64,000 nucleotides of DNA. Source: Plasmodium brasilianum (taxonomy: Eukaryota; Apicomplexa; Aconoidasida; Haemosporida; Plasmodiidae). Position 1 is the stretch's first letter; each line of letters opens with the position of its first letter. Made by a program: the position numbers and the translations under genes. Positions 12,481-27,100 of the stretch are shown here, in pieces. The DNA lies in contig NC_090115.1 of the NCBI RefSeq assembly GCF_023973825.1, positions 868,001 to 932,000 of the forward strand. Direction: 5' to 3'. The notes below the pieces were generated by a model. The model did not search any database. It had not been told where the DNA came from and saw nothing but the letters and a program-made list of their open reading frames with translations.

Positions 12481-15400
12481 TGTTAGTTATTATACTCGAA
12501 GTAAAATAATAATAATTTAGTTTTATATGTATATATTTTTTTCCTTAGATAAAAAATATAATTTTACTTTTAGAAACTTATTATATAAAAAAGTATTAAT
12601 TTCGTTTGTTTTTCTTTTTCTAATAAAAAAAAAAGATTATACAACAGAAAATAATAAAAATAAGTTTTTATTAAAAAATTGGATATATTTTTTAATTATT
12701 TTTCAGTAAAAAAAATTAAATATTAAATTTAATTAAAAAATTAATTTATTTAAAAAAAAAAAATAAAAAAAAAATAATTTAAAATAAAATATATTTTTAT
12801 AATAATTAGGTTTAATAAAAAAATTAAGCAAATTAAAAATTTTTTTTTAAATAAAAATATAATATATTTAATCCAAATATTTTTTTTTTAAACTTCATAT
12901 ATATTATATTTTTTTTTTTTGCATTTAAAAAAATAGTAGTATATGTATGCAAAAAAATAAAAATATGAGTTCTAATAATAGAATAGTATTAAAAGAAATC
13001 TGATAAATAATATAATTGTTAGAGGATAAGAACATAAATTTTTTAGTTAAAAAGCATTTTATGTTTGATTAATATTTTTTTGCATTCAAATATGCAAATA
13101 AAATGTATTTTTACATAATTATATAATAGCATATAAATATATTATTATAGCATTTAAATGAAATGTTAGACTTCTAATGCATTTTCGTACCTAGCATTAA
13201 TTTTAAAACAATCTGTACAATAAATTTTCGAGTATGCATATATATATAGTATTAAAGAATTATCTTTCAAGATGAGAAAAAAGATAAAAAAAGAGCACGG
13301 TAGAAAAAATATATATACGACAAATTATGGATTTAAAGTGCATATTTGTGGAGAGTATATTACAATGAAATCTTTATTTATTCCATTACAACAGAATATT
13401 TTATAAATGCATTTTATGCATTCGAGTTGAATAAAATAGTTTTTTTTTTTTATATACTTTTATAACAGTTATTGGCTCTTTTTGCATTACTTGAACAGTA
13501 AATTATCAAATTATCGTATGTTCATAATTATATATTTACATATATTAAATAACTCTAAACAGAACCTCTTAAATGCAAAATAATATGTTCATGTAAATAT
13601 CATCTTTACTGCATGAAATTCTAATTTTATTTTTTAAATCATTTAGTTATATATTAGGAAGAAAAAAAGGAAAAAAAAAAGGGTAGAAACAGAGAATAAC
13701 ATTTAAAAATAAATAGAAAAACCTAGTAGGAATAATTCAGATATTTAGGACTTTCAATAAAATATACCTAGTAATAATAAAAATTACATATATATAACAT
13801 GATATAATAGGTATAACATATATACATATACATATATATTATATATATTATGATGATAGTAATATAAAAAATATAAATTTATCATAAAAACGGTTACTAG
13901 TCTTTAATCGAATAATTTTTCTCTAGTATTATAATGAATATGATAACAGTTTATGCCAAATATTATATAAACGAATGAAAAATTTAATATTTTTAAAAAC
14001 TTTTGACAATATTTTCGAATTTTTTTAAAAATAAAAAGGTATTATAATTTTGATGAAAAACTGTTTAGAAAATTTGAGAAATTATATATTTTAAAAATGT
14101 GGAAACAAAAAATACCATTTAAAATAAAAATGTTACAACTACACTACATTAGTTTTTTTTTTTTGTCAAATTTATGGAAAAAATGGTTACTAATTAATAT
14201 ATAATGAAAAACCCGTTTTGTTAACAATTTACACGAACAATGATTTATTGAAATATTGCTTTGTATTATGACTTTAATTTTATAAATTAAAGAAATTATA
14301 CTCAGAAAATTTTGCTTGATATCACATATTTTTTGTATTTTTAGTGAAACGTTAAAATAATGTATTTAAAAAAATAAAGAAAAGTTTTTCTTTTATGTGA
14401 AGGGTTTCGCTGTGCTAATTTCTTTGTTTTTTGCATTTATGTGTGTTGTATATGACTACATTTGTAAATTACCTCCTAAATAGACTATACAGAATAATCA
14501 TAATTTAAATTTGAAAATTTTTATAAATATGTAAATAAATTTTATATAAAGAAATATTCTTATAATAGGAATTCGTTATTATAAGAAGTAATTAAAACTT
14601 AAGATTGTTATATAAATTCAATTAATTATGAAAGCCATTATAAAGGAAACATATAAAAATTTTCACATTACATAAATATAGCAAAATAGGAAGAGAATTT
14701 ATTTATTTAAACTAAAAATAGAAAAAAAAAGAAAAATAATGAATGAATAAACACAAAAATATATATAAAAAATAATATTGTTAACAATTATAACATAAAA
14801 TGAATGGTGAAAAAAATAAATTTTAAGAAACATTATATAATAATATAAAGAAAAAATACTATTATAAAAATTATAAATGAAAAGAAAAAAAAAAAACGGA
14901 AAGCACATATAATCTTAATAACATAAAATGTTAATTTCGAAAAAATTATCATAATAATAAATCGAAAAGAAATATGTTGTAATAAAATGGTAAAGCTTTA
15001 ATCATGATAACGAATAAACATTAACATCATAAAAAATAATAAGACTTTAAATAAGTTAAAAAGCAACAAAATATTTAAAAGAACAAGCTAAATTTTAAAA
15101 GTTAAAAAAGTTCAAACAATATGTGCTGTATAGAAAGAAAAGAAATATAGTTAATAATGTTAAAATTAGTGTCTAAAAAATTAAAATAAAAGAAAAAGAA
15201 GAAAATTAATTAAAATTTTCCATTTTTAAATGTTATACAAAAATTAATTACAAAGTATTAACGTACATACATATATATACATTGTGCAAATATTTTATCA
15301 TATATAAGTAATTTCTTTATAATTCCCATATAGGCTGGTTTTATTAATGATCATTACCTGTAGTGTTCTTGTAATTGAAGAATAAAATAAAACTCTAATT

Positions 15401-18291
15401 TTTTATTTGTCGGTATAATATAATTATGTGGAAATGTACATTTTTGGTGTTATTAGTGAAAATATAAAAAGTGATTTTAGTTTGATTTTATAAAAAAACA
15501 AATTTTCTTTTATAATAGTTCCCATAAAATATATAAGATAAAATTTATAACATAGTAGAAAACCTTTTTTTTTTTTTATCTATTCTTATAAATGGATTTT
15601 TTTTGTTTTTAAACTAGTAAAACAAACGAATAACAAAACGTATATTTGGTGATACAAGTTCCTTATAAAGAAATATATATATATATATATATATTAATAC
15701 TAAAGCGCATACATATTGAAATAGTCCAAGAGGTATAGATGATATAAAGATAATTCGAAGACACATGAGGAAAAATTTGAAATAAAGATAATAGCCATAC
15801 AAGATGATCTTATAAATTTGCATTATCCTTAATAATACCTAACAGTAAGAAAAAAGAAAAAATAACTTAATTTTATTTAATAAATAATAAAAAAAAATTA
15901 CAATTTGTTGAAGATCATTTCATTTATATTTAGCTGTTAAGGAATTTGCATATTTGTAAGAGTACAATAATCATAAGAAAATTGTTATATATATTATGGC
16001 TTAGAATAAATAATAAAAGCAGTGCTAATATTATTAAATTCATATGCACACATAGATAATTTGAAGATGACGCTATGTTTATTATGTATTCAGAGCTAAT
16101 TAGCATGGTTCTGTACTTTTTATATATTGTCCTAACATGGTGATGTAAGGAAAATTGAAAAAAGGAAAAAGTATAGGAATTACAAGCATTATTAATGTGT
16201 AAATGTAAACTATATTAGATGTCTAAAATGACGACATAAGAAATGAAATAAAAATGGTAAATTTGTTTTTTCTTACGTGTCAAACATATACAATTTTTAT
16301 GTCATATAATAAAAATTATAAAGAAAAATATACATATAAATCCCCGCGTACACAAAAAATTTGCCTTATTTGAAAAATTTGTATTATATGTAGCGTCCTT
16401 TTTTTTGTTAAAAAATACACATTTATGATATATACATAATTCGTGTAAGAATAAATATTATTTCTTTCTTTTCTTTAAATGATCCAATAACATACTTCGT
16501 ATTATAATATATTTTTTTGAAATACATAAATTATGCGAATTATAAAAAAAAAATGAAAAAAGAATGATAATTTTCACAATATATTCATGAGTATATAGGA
16601 TACATTTCTGTGCCAAAAAAATTACAACAAAACTAATTGAACTTTTTTATATGACATGTTAACGCAAACTACATTTTATAGAGAATTCATAATCATACTT
16701 ATTTATCAATAAATAATAGCATATAAAATTATTAAGTGAATGAAATGACAAAGATGATTAGCCAATTTAATAAAATAAAATAAGTACAATTTATTCATGT
16801 TGTACTTCGAAAAGTGATTATGCACATATAAAGTAGTATAGTATATTTAGAAACATATCACATATGTATTTGTTTCTATTATTGCTGAAGAAAAAAAAAA
16901 CAAAAATGTATTACCAAAATTTAAAAAAAAGGAAAATAACAATATTTTTATTATATATATAATATTGTGTTACATGCTATTTTTTTCCCTTTTTTATATT
17001 ACAATAACTTTTTTTTTTTTTTGAGAATTTATATTACATATCGAAATAAACAATTTTCTTAAAAAATTTCACTCCATCTTAATATATAACAAATATTATA
17101 TATAACGGAATTATTACATCATTTTTTTTTATTTAATGAAATAGAGTTATATGTGCATTCAATTTATAAGCCAATATAACTAAACATTTTTGCACAAATT
17201 GTGAAGTACACTTTCTTATAATAATAATTACTATTATAACACTTCAATTTCAGTAAAATATATACATTATAGCCACAAACACAATATCATTGAACGATAA
17301 CACATTTTTTTAACTACTGTATTATTTTATAAAAAAAGTATTAGTTTTTTGCGCGAAGGTAAAATAAAATAATAGTTTGCCTTGAATTATTTTAGTATAA
17401 AATCGTACTATATATAATTATATGCAATATTGTAACATAAATAATATTTATAAATAAACTATAATTTTTTTTTATTCGATATATTTCGCATACATTAAGT
17501 AAAAATAAATTATTTTATATTCTTATAACAGTTCATATAGTCAAAATATATATAATTTATCCAAAATTATTTTCGGATTATGCAGAATATTTAAACGCAG
17601 TACGTAATATATATAACATGTATTTATGTATTATAATTAGTTTATGCTTAATTTTAGTAAGTAGTTTTTAATTATTTTAAGTATTATCTTTATTACATTA
17701 TTATTAGTCATAATAAATTTTTTTGAAGTATAAATATATATTTGATACTGCCATTTTTATAAGCTTTTAAAAAGTACAAAATTATTATTTTTTTCTGGAA
17801 TGCATTTCAAACGAAAACATGTTTTTTTTACAAAAGTTGCGAATAGTATTTTAATTATTAAATATATATTATTAATATATATTTTTTCTTAAAGTATTTA
17901 ATTTTTTTTTTAATTTAAACCTTATTTAAAATGTTCTATTATAAATATATTCTAAAACATGCATATTTTTATTTATTTTTAATTTAAAAGTGTGTTTCGC
18001 CCAATCCTTACCCGAAGATGATAATAATTCTTATAATATAATATATATTTTTTCATACTTCAACGTCCCACACTTACTATTTTATATTAAAAACATCTGC
18101 AACAACTGCTACTGCTACAACTACTAGCACTTATATTTTTAATTTTTTAAAATTGCGAAAAATATCAGTAGATATAGAGAAGGATGAGATATAAAGAGTG
18201 TAATTTATGGTTTAATATTTGTAGAATGGAATTGTAGAACAACCAAAAACCAAAATAATATAAATTCAATGATTTTTTATTTGGAGAAAAT
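12481..18291. other. Long intergenic region, no supported gene
   Basis: A 5.8-kb spacer between divergently oriented genes (minus-strand gene to the left, plus-strand gene to the right), so it should contain both promoters. It has many A and T runs. The only composition that stands out is a 44-codon frame at 13272-13406 (+) containing KKEHGRKNIYTTNYGFKVHI, with no recognisable partner exon. The remaining frames are AT noise. Confidence 0.55.
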
Positions 18292-19699
18292 ATGGAAACT
18301 TATAAGGAATGTCAAAAAGGAGGAAAGATAAATACTCTCCATTTATTTATTAAAATTTTTGTGTTTTCAATACTAATTGTTATACTGCAGCGCTCTAATG
18401 ATAGTGTAAGATCTTAATAAAATATCTCCAAAGAATTTAAACAATAAACTGTGTTTTTTAATATATTATATATGTATGTATATAAATATATATATACATA
18501 GATGTATATTCATATATTAAAGCTGGAATCTTTTTAATCTTATATATATATATATATATAATTATATATTTATATTTGTGTGTGTGTACGTGTACATATA
18601 TAATTTTTTTTTATATAATTTTTCTGTAAATTATTTATATGTGTAGTACGCAATGAATAAATTTGAGGATGAGGAAAGTGCCATAGAAAAAATATTAGAC
18701 CTAAGAGATAAAAGAACATTAACAGAAATTGGAATTGAGTTTTTACAAGGATATAACGAATTGAGAGCATTAGGAAGTTCATTAGACTTAAGCAAGAATG
18801 AAATGTTAACACATTTAGGAACGGATGCCCTTCAAGGATATAATGAAGATATTACACTAGGAAAAACGTTTGATTCAAAAGACAAAAATATATTTTCCGA
18901 TATTGGAGAAAACTGCTCATCAGGACGTAGTAAAAATATGTTAGAACAATTAGGCGAAGATACTTTAAATATAAAAGATAAAATAGTTATTTCAACTGTT
19001 GGAGAAAAATTAGTTGAAGGATATAATGATGATAAAGTGTTAGGAGATGTTATCGATTTAAAAAATAGAAGTTTTTATGCAGAAATTGGGGAGAAACTAT
19101 CAAAATCTTATGATAAGGATAATCCATTTGGAGATTCGTTTAACATGAAGGAAAAAAACTTATTCTCAGGAATTGGAGTAGACTTAACCGTTGAAGATGA
19201 AAAAGAAGACAATAAAGCTTCTGGGGAAAATAAATTAAATGTAAATGATAAAAAATTAAATATTTCGCATGAAGGTAGTAGAGATTATACATCAAAATCA
19301 AGAGATCATAAACAAAAGTTTTCAGATGTTATGAAAAATGCAAAAAAAAATCCAGATTATTTTAGACGTATTATTAAGGAATACTACGAATCAACAGACG
19401 AAGATAAATCATCATCTACAGATACAGAAAACACACAGCGTGTACATATTAAATTTAAAAATAAAAAAGGAGTATTTGATTTGAAAAAAGAAAAGAAAAG
19501 ATCAAACCTTTTTAAATTTATGTATAAGAGGATTAAGAAAAAAAACAAATGCAGATATATTTTGTCAAAGGTAGTGGCAACATTTGCTATAATAATTTTA
19601 TCACCAGTTATTTTATTAATATCATTATATGTAGGCATATATGTATCATTTTCTAAATATTTAGGTGAATATATATTTATATATAAGGGAAAAATATAG
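18292..19699 (+). CDS. Putative exported protein of 29-residue repeats with canonical PEXEL and C-terminal TM
   Basis: Exon 1 is 18292-18405 (38 codons), exon 2 is 18647-19699 (donor AGT|GTAAGA, acceptor TGTAG|TACGCA, phase 0), giving 388 residues. Exon 1 has a recessed hydrophobic signal (about residues 14-33). R-T-L-T-E at 61-65 fits RxLxE exactly. Residues about 56-230 form six degenerate 29-residue units with the pattern DLKxKxxFxEIGExLxxGYN followed by DxxLGDxF. The PEXEL sits inside unit 1 at the place where other units read NIFSDIG or SFYAEIG. After a charged Lys/Ser/Asp linker comes a probable membrane segment (about 347-373) and a short tail. Likely exported to the red cell membrane system; role unknown. 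Confidence 0.85.
18406..18646 (+). other. Intron of the 29-residue-repeat exported protein gene
   Basis: A 241-bp intron with a strong GTAAGA donor, internal TA microsatellite (about 18541-18560) and a TGTGTAG acceptor. It joins two frames in phase 0. Confidence 0.85.
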
Positions 19700-22600
19700 G
19701 AATTATTTTTCTTTAAAAGAGTGAATTTTAAATTATATTCTTTGTAACACAAAATATTACCAACCCGAACTGCTAGCTGTATAGACATGTTGATGTGGGG
19801 GTATATAAATATTGGTATCACTCTGAGAGAGTCTTAACTTTAATGTAACAATTAATTGTATATAAGAAAAATATATATGAGTATTTAAAGAGTATCCATA
19901 TTAACAACTTACGGAGTTTTTTTTTTTTTTTTTTTTATGAAGATAAGCTTTATAATATAATTTGGTTATTATGTTTATTTTTATGAGAGCATGTAATATT
20001 CATTCATAACATATATTTTTTTTTGCATGTTTCTTCTGTAATTTTTTTTTAAAGAATGTTAATTACGTTAATTCCGAATCCTTTTGTTTTGTTTTTTTTT
20101 TTTTTTTAAATGTTTTAATTTATTTTATTTTATTTATTTTTTATTATGTTTTTATTATGATTTAGTTTTTTTTTTTTTGTTCTGTAATATATTAATACTA
20201 AAATATTTGATAAATATTTAGGGTTTTAAAAAGAGGAAATGAGTAAACTTTTCATGTGACCCATTTTTAATTAAAATCCGAACTTGAGTTATGAGACAGT
20301 AAAAATTACAAAAAAATTTTCTTCGAAAATTATAATTAAATTTGTCATATCAAATTTGTGTATACTTTGTAATTAAAAAAAATATATATCATTATGTGTG
20401 AACATATTTTATAATTAAAGCAGTATAATATATATATATGTTTACATATATACGTACTTTTTTTATAATGTACATTTTAAAGGTATATAATGAATCTAAA
20501 AGATAAAAGTTTTATTGATATGTTAACATAGGCGAATATGGTAAAAAATAAACACAAACGTAGCTTTTAAAGCAGTTACATTATGTAATTTATATGTTAT
20601 AATTTAATAATTTTAATTTTTATAATAATATTAGGTTATTTAATGGCTTATTAGATTAAACAGAATGGTGTAACCAAAGCTTCCCTTTAATTATATATTT
20701 TAAATTTTATACTATTTTATTTTACTTTTTCTTTTTTTTTGTATCAGTTAATGAAAATTTTCATTAAATATATGTAAAAATTTTCATTGTTTCGAATTAA
20801 ACAATAACATATAATTATAAAACTTGCAAGAACATTTATTTGTTCTTAGTAAAAAATAACGTAACATTAACTAAAAGTTATGAAGCGTATAACTAAGAAT
20901 TTTTATTAAAAATATTATTTTTTTTGGTTCAAAAGTGGTTTATATATATAACGAAGAATTAGATAAGAATTTTATTAATACAATTTGATTTTAGTTTATA
21001 TATAAATTAATATTAAAATAAAATTGTTTTCATCTCTTATAATTTCGTAGATTGAAAATTTTCCAGTATACTAAAGACTGATGGTACAATATATGTAAGA
21101 TCTATATTTATAAAAAACATTATACAACACAAGAAATTGTAATTTTAATTTTACATAATCGTACAATATATGCATTTAAAAAATTTTTATTTGAGCATAG
21201 TCAAATGAAACATAGATGATGCTCCACTTAATAACAGGTTTAAAAATACTCTTATCGCAGTCATCAGTATGCCTTCCTATGTAATTTTTTAAATAAAGTC
21301 AAACGTATGGCTTACAGGGCTAATGCATAATTAGAGATGGGAAGAAAAAACAAAAGATTAAAACATTTTCCTTGTGTTTAGCAAACTTATATTTTATAGG
21401 AATGTATTTTTGTGTCATAACTTATAACTTTAAAATAAATAGTTATTTATAAGTACAATTCTTCATACATAGTTATTTCGTAGAATACAGTAGATTATTT
21501 AAAAATCAGAAGTAATATATATAATTAACCTTGATATGTGAAACGTGTAAAAAACTTCATATATGCCTATTCGTATAAATAAATAAAGGAAAAACTATTT
21601 ATTCTTATAGCTTAATCTATATTTCATTGGTAATGACCTCATTTACTTCTCTATTAGGACAAAACATAGCGATATATATAAAGTTAATTATACTAGCTTA
21701 ATCACTAATTATCTTTTAATTTTAATATGTTTAAGAATAAATAAAAATAAGGTGAAATAATAAATAATATGTATTGAAATAAGAATATGACTTTGCAAAA
21801 TATTTCTACCACATTATCAGGACACCTTTTATATATTCATATATATATATTTATAACACATTATACTAAACTCATAATAAGTGTACTACTGTAGATTAAT
21901 ACTAAATTTAATGATTAGCTTTTGGTAAGATTAATACTAACAAAGATAATAGTTAACACCTAAACTGTTTTTATTTATATTATGTTTATAAGAACTTACA
22001 ATATATTTTATTTTGGATACTCTTTGAAGATATATATATATATATATATATATTAACAGAACTTATTAATATATAAAGTATTTAAATACATTTCTGCTTT
22101 CAATTTAAATAAATATTATAACATATTCATTTGATGTTTTTTTATTAAAAATACTTTTATCATCTTTCCTTATGCAAAGAAATTTATAAACTTACAAATA
22201 AGTAAATATATGTGAGCATATATATATTTATATATATATTCATATATATGCGTAATTATAATCTATGATATAAAACAGCAGATGTACGATATATTCAAAT
22301 TAATATACAAATTAAAACATATAGGAAAGAAAAAGGAAAAGTACACAAGAAAAAACAAAAAAGAAAAACCAAAATAAAATGGGTTATTTAATTAAATACA
22401 AATATACATATGTAAACGAATATAAAGTATTTTATAATCATTTTTTTTTTTTTTTTTTGTACTTTAAAAATTAAATAAACGTTAATTATTTATTTAATAT
22501 TAAATGATGCAGTTAAATACAGTGCTACTTTTTTTATATTCTTTTTTATTAATCAATTAATAATCAACTAGTAATAAAATATATGAACAATTATTACTGT

Positions 22601-22727
22601 TTTTTGTTTACTAATTTTCGTGAGATTTCAGGAATTTATACAAAATTTGCACTATACAGTATTTGGAATTTTTATTTATTATGCAAATTGCAAATCTATT
22701 TTCATTACTTTAATTTTTTACCATCAT
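19700..22727. other. Intergenic region between convergent genes
   Basis: Three kilobases between a plus-strand and a minus-strand gene, so it holds two 3' UTRs. Poly(T) and poly(A) runs (19918-19936, 20092-20107) and a TA tract (about 22031-22053) are visible. I see no exon-like sequence. Confidence 0.6.
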
Positions 22728-24599
22728 TCACCTTTTATTAGAAAAAATATCTCTTAATATATTTTTTTCTTCTGTATTTAAATTTTCAGGAAACTTAATT
22801 ACAAATTCAATTATTAGGTCTCCCTTTTTTGACGGATTATTTAAATATGGCATTCCTTCTCTTGGAATAATCCTCCTAGAATTAGGCACAATAACGTCGT
22901 CTACTCTTACAATTAAATCTCTGTTATCTAACGTTTTGATAATAAATTGAATACCACGTAAAGCTTCTTCAAGTGTTAGAAAACATTTATATATAAGATC
23001 ATTACTCTGTCTGAGGAAGGTTTTATGTTCTTCTGTTTTTACTTTGAAAATTAGATCTCCTGGTTTTAAAAGTGGAGATGCTTGATCACCTTCCCCATAA
23101 AATATAATTGCCGTTCCATCAGGCAATCCAGGTTTTACATCTACAGTTAAAAATTTAACTTCGTCATACGTTTGATTTCCAATGAATCGCTTTCTTGTAA
23201 CTTTTAATTTTTTTTTACATCCGAAATATAATTCTTCTAATGATAACAAAAGTATTACTTCATACGCTTGTGATTTTTGAATTTTATTATTTTTATCTGC
23301 CATATGTCAAGAAAATATATGTACATTTATATATAGGTGTAAACATGTTTAAACTTGTAATTATAAAAAAATGAAAAACATATTTTAATAGTATATAACT
23401 CTTAAATTATAACTTTATTTTTTTTTTAATCTATGTATTTACTTATTTTATTCTTTTATTCTAAACATATGTACGATGGTATATTTTATGCATGTACAAT
23501 ACGTATTATGTATACAAGTGTATATTATATAAACAAGTATAAATTATATATGCATGTATGTATCATGTATATACGTATGTTTTGTATATGTATACATAAT
23601 AACACACATATTATTCTTTTGATATATTTACAAATTCCCCAACCTGTTGAAGTGGATGACATAGCTGCTTTTGTGTATATATTATTAATAAAGGGTGAAA
23701 CTTGTGGAAAACGTTGACTAAATACGTCTTTAATAGAAAAATTCTTAACTGGATCCATAAATCTATTAAAAAGTTCAGATGTATTTTCTCCTTTAGAACT
23801 AAAGTCAGACACATCAGTATGTACGTTCCGTTTTAACCCATCCAAACCATATAAATCATAAATTTCTCTTTTTTCTTCATCTGATAAAACATCATAAGCT
23901 TCAACAACAGTCTTAAACTTTTCTTCTGCAATTATTTTATCTTGAGGATCTAGATGTTTATCTGGATGCCATTTCATGGTTAACTTTTTATATGCTTTTC
24001 TTATATCATTACTTGTAGCATCCTTACTAACTCCTAATACGGAATAGTAATCCTAATATAAAACATAGAAAAATGAGCATATATATATATATAAATGTAT
24101 CTTATTAAAATAACATACGTTCTTGTTGTTATTATTTGCTTAGATATCATTACATTTCTATATTTTTCTTTGTTATTTTATTATTATTTTATTTTTTTTA
24201 AAATGTTATTTTAATCCAACTTTTGAATCTTCTGAAGAATTGTCATATACTCGTTTGCAATGCTCGTTTCTTTCTGTTAATATTCTGCAAGATTTTAGGT
24301 CTAATTTTTTTTCATGTTTATTTTCCTTACTATAATATTTTCCATTTTTATTCTAATAAAAGTACAAATGTTATAAAATTTTATGGAAATTACATTTTTT
24401 ATACTGATGAAACGATTTAATTACATATATAATGAACGGTAAAATATATATATGTATGCAAGGTCGCTGAAATTTTTATATGTCTTACACTTTTAGAACA
24501 ATTTAGTATCCAAAAAAATATAGAATATAAAATTATTTTAATAATAAATAGAAAAACATTTATTTTCCTTTCTTTAGAATTTTTCTTAAACGTTGCCAT
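22728..24599 (-). CDS. PEXEL-bearing type II DnaJ (Hsp40) co-chaperone
   Basis: Four exons on the minus strand: 24599-24489 (37 codons, hydrophobic signal), 24352-24251, 24052-23632 and 23296-22728, giving about 400 residues. Exon 2 carries a canonical PEXEL, R-I-L-T-E at residues 60-64. Exon 3 begins the J domain with DYYSVLGV and has the HPD motif (MKWHPDKH, about residues 100-102), which stimulates Hsp70 ATPase. There is no CxxCxGxG zinc finger, so it is type II. Exon 4 holds the C-terminal client-binding domain ([20 protein letters not shown] start). Length and order match exported Hsp40s of malaria parasites. Likely acts in the host red cell with an Hsp70 on exported proteins. Two splice choices remain open: exon 2 may end at 24221, and exon 3 may end 12 bases earlier; both keep the frame. 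Confidence 0.88.
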
Positions 24600-27100
24600 T
24601 TATTCCTTTATTAAAATATTTAATTACGTAATAAACGTTTCCATAAAACAAATTGGTATTTTAAGTCTAATAACTTTTCTTAACATATTCATAATTTTTT
24701 AACATTAACAGCAATTAATAATTTTAAATAATATGTAATGAAAATATATTATTTACAACATACTTTAGAACAATAAAAAAAAAAATGTTCTAATGCCTTT
24801 AAAAACATTTATAAAGTAATATTTTATGTACTACAGAATATATGGGATACTACAATTAATGAGAGTACATTTTTAAGCTAATTTATTTAATAATACCTAT
24901 ACTTTTCGTTAAACATTTTAAACAAATCAAAAAAAAAAAAAAAAAAATTATATAATTTTTAAAAAGTTACATAAAAAAGTAACAAAGTTTAAGTGAATTA
25001 AAATTAATGAAATTTTTTTAACATCCTTTATGGTTTAGATATGTGATTGCCTATTATAAAAAAAATACTTGAAGTCTATAATATTAATTATAATAATTAT
25101 ACATCTTCATAGAAATAATAATAAAGAATATAATTAAAATACAGTAAAAATTATTCCCCATATGTAAATATATATATATGTAAATAAGAACATATGTAAA
25201 ATTAGAACTTCAATTATATATATAAAAACAAATAGTGCTGCACTGCTAAAATATTACATATACATACATCATATATATTATATAACATCTGTATATATAT
25301 TAGACGAAGAACAATATTTTTAAGTCCCAGTTAAATTTTACTAAAGCTTAACCATTTAAAAAAATATTGAGAATAGAATTAAAAAAAATAAATTATTAAG
25401 TATTTAACCCAATAAAAAATTTAAAGCACACAAAACTACATAATTTTTATATTAAATTATAAAATAAAAAATAACGTTTATTTAGTTCTTCACCTTCTAG
25501 TAAATCTTTAATTTATTGTTTTTATTTTACCTTTATTTTGTTTTAAACCATGCTTTAATGACATACTTTTTAGAAGAAATTAAAAATATTTGATTGTAAA
25601 TATGGCAATGACTATATGAGTTACAAAAATTTTGTTTATGTTTAATCTAATACATGAAAAATCTTTTTTTGGATAAATGAAATAAAAATTTATGAATGGA
25701 TTTAAATATATAGTTAGTACTAAAGGATAAAAATTAAAAAAAAAAGTTATAGTAGTAAAAATGTAATGAGAATAAATTATAAATTACATCCAATTTAATT
25801 TTAACGACTTTATGAACTATATTAATTATTATAAATTTATGTTGAATATTAAATATTAAGGAACTTTAATTATTAATCAATTTTACTTAAAATAGGAAAT
25901 CATTACCATTTAAAAGTTGTACTTCTATCTATATGAATCGCCGGACATATATTCCTTGGGTTATTTTCTGTATAAATATGTACATTTTTTTTTTCGTTGT
26001 CAATGAATGCAAAATTATTTATTATTTAATTTTCTTTGGTTATCTATAATTTTAAGTACAATTATGATGAACTATTAAATTAATTTTCATATGTAACAGA
26101 AAGTAATAAGGAAAACTTTTTGCACTTTAAAGAAAGACATATGCTTTATTTTTTTCTTAAATATTAGAATTATTCTTTTGATGCAGTGAATAGAATTTTA
26201 AAGAGAAACAAAGCTTTCATAGTATTATCATTTGATAAAATTATATTAAAAGGATAAACTATAACTGTTTAAAATTACAGGTTTATGGTTCAATAATTAG
26301 AATTTAGTTTAACGTTAAATACGTACATACATTACATAAGAGTTTAAATGAATTATTGCTTAGATTGTGAATATTATATATTAGATAATTTTAAAATTGT
26401 TAATAAGCAATCATTTAGAGAAATACAATAAATTTAGAACAACTTATCGTGGTATGAAAGTATGTTGTCTCGTTATAGCAGTTTGACAATGTATGCAAAA
26501 AAAAAAAAAAAAAAAGGAATCTACAAAATATATTCTTTTAATGCAATGAAATATTAGAAATGATATATCAATATAAATATCTATCTATATATATGTAATT
26601 AAAATCTGAACAACTATTCATTTTTATGGAATAATAAAATATGCAGAAACACATTTGGATATTATAAGTTAAACGAAAAATGTTCAATTTTGAAAGTTAA
26701 AAGATAAGGTCAAAAGTTTAAGGGTTTCGTCTTTCACATATAATTTTTAAAGAAACATTTATATTAATAATAAAATTCATATTTTATTATTTATCTCGAT
26801 AATAAAATTATGAATGTGTTTCTTTACATTATATAATAATGAAATTTTATGCGTGCAAATAGTGAAGAATGAAAAATATAAATTATTATATATATTATTC
26901 AAATAGGAATATATACTATATAAAAAAAAAATTTTATAATAATGTAAAATTTAAATAAATATAAAATGATTCAGAAAGATTGATAGAACTAATAATTAAT
27001 ATGTTAAAGTAATTTTAATTTAATAAAAAAATTGTGAAATTGTTTATTAGTGTAGATTACATTTGGTATTGCACTTTTTTTGTATAATAAAGGATTAAAT
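24600..27100. other. Intergenic region, no supported gene
   Basis: AT-rich spacer with poly(A) runs (24930-24946, 26497-26516). It would hold the promoter of the DnaJ gene to the left and the 3' end of the small candidate gene to the right. No coding-like patch was recognised. Confidence 0.55.

Noticed and set aside
12335..12709. Two short plus-strand frames (12335-12520 and 12527-12709)
   Set aside because: The first is antisense to the signal exon of the minus-strand exported gene; the second is Phe/Lys-rich AT noise.
19384..19821. 145-codon minus-strand frame
   Set aside because: Antisense shadow of the end of the 29-residue-repeat exported gene.
23433..23717. 94-codon plus-strand frame in the DnaJ gene
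   Set aside because: It overlaps intron 3 and exon 3 of the minus-strand DnaJ gene and has no features of its own.
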